Shown piece after piece: positions 21,511 through 23,780 of a DNA stretch of 23,780 nucleotides. The translations under genes were made by a program, and so were the position numbers. Every line of letters starts with the position of its first letter. Within the stretch, counting starts at the first letter, position 1. The DNA is from an uncultured Dyadobacter sp. (GTDB lineage: Bacteria > Bacteroidota > Bacteroidia > Cytophagales > Spirosomataceae): positions 1 through 23,780 of the forward strand of contig CALGRQ010000194.1 of the NCBI GenBank assembly GCA_937880795.1. Reading direction: 5' to 3'. The notes under the pieces are model-generated. The model saw only the letters and a list, made by a program, of their open reading frames with translations. It did not search any database and was not told the DNA's origin.

Positions 21511-23780
21511 ATGGCCACCAGCTATATGAAATACAACGAGTTTAAGAACCTGAGCTATCCGCAGATTGCAGACGATGTACTAAAGTTCTGGCAGGATAAT
21601 AAAATATTTGAAGCTTCGATTGAAACACGTGAAGGATCTCCTTCTTTTACTTTTTTCGAAGGGCCTCCATCAGCGAATGGAACACCTGGTATTCACCACG
21701 TTATGGCGCGTTCGATCAAAGATATTTTCTGTCGTTACAAAACCCTTCAAGGATTTCAGGTTAAAAGAAAGGGAGGCTGGGATACGCACGGACTTCCGGT
21801 AGAACTTCAAGTTGAAAAAGAGCTGGGTATCACCAAAGATGACATCGGAAAAACCATTTCCATTGCCGATTACAATGAGAGATGCCGCCAGACGGTTATG
21901 AAATTTACCGATCAGTGGAATGATCTCACGGAGAAAATGGGTTACTGGGTTGACCTGGACGATCCGTATATCACCTATAAAAGCGAATACATCGAAAGCC
22001 TTTGGAATCTCCTTAAAAGACTATACGACAAAGGACTACTATATAAAGGATATACCATTCAACCATATTCTCCGGCAGCCGGAACGGGGCTTTCCAGCCA
22101 CGAGCTCAACATGCCGGGAACCTATAAGGATGTAAAGGATACCACCATAGTAGCCATGTTTAAAGTTAAAAACCAGGAAACTTATCCTGTTTTTGCTAGT
22201 ACAGCAGGCTTGGATATCCGTATCCTGGCATGGACTACAACGCCATGGACATTGCCAGCCAACTCCGCATTGACTGTCGGTGCCAACATCAATTATGTAC
22301 TGGTTAAAACCTTTAATCCATATACCTACGAACCTGTTCACGTGGTTCTTGCCAAAGATTTGGTAGGGAAATACTTCTCTGAGAAAAATCAGGACGGCGA
22401 CTTCGATGGCTTTGCAGCTAGCGACAAAAAGAACTTGCCCTGGTCGATAGTATCTGAATTTAAAGGTAAAGACCTTGAAGGAATTGAGTACGAACAATTA
22501 TTACCATATGTACAGCCTGAACTACCTGCATTTCGGGTAATTTTAGGCGATTTCGTGACCACCGAAGATGGTACCGGCGTGGTGCATACTTCACCAACTT
22601 TTGGAGCGGATGACTTTAGAGTGGCGCAAGCCAACGGTATCCCATCCATCATGGTAAAAGACGAAAATGGCAAAGAGGTACCGATTGTGGATCGCCAGGG
22701 ACGTTTTGTGAAAGAAATCAGCGACTACGCAGGCCGATTTGTGAAGCCTGAATATTATACAGAAGCTGAACAAAACGATCCGGAATTTAAACCAACGGAT
22801 GTCCTTATTGCCATCAAATTAAAAGAAGAGGGTAAGGCATTTAAAGTTGAAAAATACGAACACCCTTACCCACATTGCTGGCGCACAGACAAGCCGGTCC
22901 TTTATTATCCGTTAGATAGCTGGTTTATTAAAACCACTGCCATTAAGGATAAGATGGTTGAACTTAATAAAACCATCAACTGGAAACCGGAAAGCACCGG
23001 CTCGGGAAGATTTGGAAACTGGCTTGAAAATCTGGTAGACTGGAACTTGTCTCGTTCACGTTATTGGGGAACTCCCCTACCTATATGGCGTAGCGAATAC
23101 GGCGAAGAGCGCTGCATTGGTTCTATCGACGAGTTGAAAGAACTATTGGAAGAAGCGATTATATCCGGTCACCTCACCCGTGAACAAGCTGCTCACAACT
23201 CGGAATATCTATCCAAATTACAGGAAGGTGATTACGATCTACACCGACCTTACGTTGATACAATTGTATTAATATCACCTTCGGGACATGTGATGCACCG
23301 CGAACCGGATCTTATAGACGTATGGTTTGATTCGGGTGCGATGCCTTATGCACAGTGGCATTATCCGTTTGAAAATCAAGAAATCTTCAACGAAAGTTAT
23401 CCTGCTGACTTTATATCGGAGGGTGTTGACCAAACCCGTGGCTGGTTCTTTACTTTGCACGCCATCGCAGTAATGCTGTTTGATTCGGTTGCGTTCAAGA
23501 ATGTAGTATCAACCGGTCTTGTTTTGGATAAAAATGGTAACAAGATGTCTAAGCGTCTTGGTAACGCGGTTGATCCTTTTGAAACATTGGGCAAATATGG
23601 TCCGGATGCAACCCGTTGGTATATGATCACCAACGCCGAACCCTGGGATAACCTGAAATTCAATATCGATGGTATTCAAGAGGTACAGCGTAAGTTCTTT
23701 GGAACATTGGTGAATACCTATAACTTCTTTGCCCTATACGCGAACTTGGACGGGTATAATATCCATGACACAGCATCGGT
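21511..23780 (+). CDS. ileS: Isoleucyl-tRNA synthetase with altered GIHH signature, 3' end outside window
   Basis: Class I aminoacyl-tRNA synthetase that charges tRNA-Ile; 756 codons are visible of an expected 1000-1150. The first signature motif reads GPPSANGTPGIHH (51-63): Gly60-Ile-His-His63 stands where HIGH normally stands. DTHGLPVE follows at the usual distance. The CP1 editing domain (about 200-410) keeps GTGVVHTSPTFGADD. WNLSRSRYWGTPLP and DVWFDSG are conserved catalytic-domain elements, and KMSKR is at 678-682. The start may be the ATG at 21511 or, more like other Bacteroidota IleRS (MKY...), the ATG at 21526. The frame is open only from 21505. Length and style point to the eukaryote-like IleRS2 type, which tolerates mupirocin. 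It is probably the essential copy unless another ileS exists elsewhere. Confidence 0.96.
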   Translation, partial: MATSYMKYNEFKNLSYPQIADDVLKFWQDNKIFEASIETREGSPSFTFFEGPPSANGTPGIHHVMARSIKDIFCRYKTLQGFQVKRKGGWDTHGLPVELQVEKELGITKDDIGKTISIADYNERCRQTVMKFTDQWNDLTEKMGYWVDLDDPYITYKSEYIESLWNLLKRLYDKGLLYKGYTIQPYSPAAGTGLSSHELNMPGTYKDVKDTTIVAMFKVKNQETYPVFASTAGLDIRILAWTTTPWTLPANSALTVGANINYVLVKTFNPYTYEPVHVVLAKDLVGKYFSEKNQDGDFDGFAASDKKNLPWSIVSEFKGKDLEGIEYEQLLPYVQPELPAFRVILGDFVTTEDGTGVVHTSPTFGADDFRVAQANGIPSIMVKDENGKEVPIVDRQGRFVKEISDYAGRFVKPEYYTEAEQNDPEFKPTDVLIAIKLKEEGKAFKVEKYEHPYPHCWRTDKPVLYYPLDSWFIKTTAIKDKMVELNKTINWKPESTGSGRFGNWLENLVDWNLSRSRYWGTPLPIWRSEYGEERCIGSIDELKELLEEAIISGHLTREQAAHNSEYLSKLQEGDYDLHRPYVDTIVLISPSGHVMHREPDLIDVWFDSGAMPYAQWHYPFENQEIFNESYPADFISEGVDQTRGWFFTLHAIAVMLFDSVAFKNVVSTGLVLDKNGNKMSKRLGNAVDPFETLGKYGPDATRWYMITNAEPWDNLKFNIDGIQEVQRKFFGTLVNTYNFFALYANLDGYNIHDTAS

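Noticed and set aside
1..23780. CRISPR array, tRNA/rRNA genes, insertion sequences, prophage, toxin-antitoxin or known anti-phage defence system.
   Set aside because: I read both strands and found no regularly spaced direct repeats, no cloverleaf-like segment in the short intergenic gaps, no transposase or integrase motifs, and no defence-type domains. The helicase is an ordinary RNA helicase type.

Overview
The window looks like a chromosomal segment of a member of the Bacteroidota, most likely Sphingobacteriales-like. The grounds are the IleRS type, a DUF4230 protein, a DtxR-type MntR, absence of clear Shine-Dalgarno sequences, and repeated matches to the Bacteroidota -7 promoter element TAnnTTTG. 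This placement is inference from sequence character, not from a database comparison. I see 21 protein genes (two cut by the window edges), no rRNA or tRNA, no CRISPR array, no insertion sequence and no prophage.

Positions 1-1884 (minus strand): the 5' part of a DEAD-box-type RNA helicase with a DEFD motif II, a small two-helix membrane protein, and an orphan GroES-like protein followed by a hairpin terminator. Positions 1995-8555 (minus): an envelope glycosylation/acylation cluster with two polyprenyl-phosphate-sugar-synthase-like GT2 enzymes, two large GT-C-like membrane proteins (one DUF6056-like) and an AlgI-type MBOAT acyltransferase. It seems to be arranged as two units, GT2-DUF6056-GT-C and GT2-MBOAT, each preceded by the same -7 sequence. 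Positions 8637-9719: an LptF/LptG permease, 13 bp behind mntR.

Positions 9733-13996: manganese and potassium homeostasis. MntR (minus) is divergent from MntH (plus), and the shared intergenic region holds two similar 16-bp palindromes that look like MntR boxes. A Kup potassium transporter follows mntH and ends at a strong terminator shared with a convergent PyrR-like phosphoribosyltransferase gene. A 41-codon membrane mini-gene lies between that gene and the next cluster.

Positions 14840-21143 (minus) read in transcription order: SBF-like symporter, DUF4230 protein, glutamine-synthetase-family ligase, short-chain dehydrogenase, aldehyde dehydrogenase, class I glutamine amidotransferase. This is the logic of a gamma-glutamylation pathway (PuuA/PuuC/PuuD-like) in which the flavin amine oxidase PuuB is missing and an NAD-type SDR stands in its place. 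An amino alcohol rather than a diamine is therefore a reasonable substrate guess. Positions 21511-23780 hold the 5' two thirds of an isoleucyl-tRNA synthetase gene whose class I HIGH signature reads GIHH, the altered form linked to mupirocin hyper-resistance in some bacterial IleRS2 enzymes.

The points most worth following up are the gamma-glutamyl operon, the GIHH signature in IleRS, the duplicated GT2/GT-C pairs, and the paired MntR boxes.
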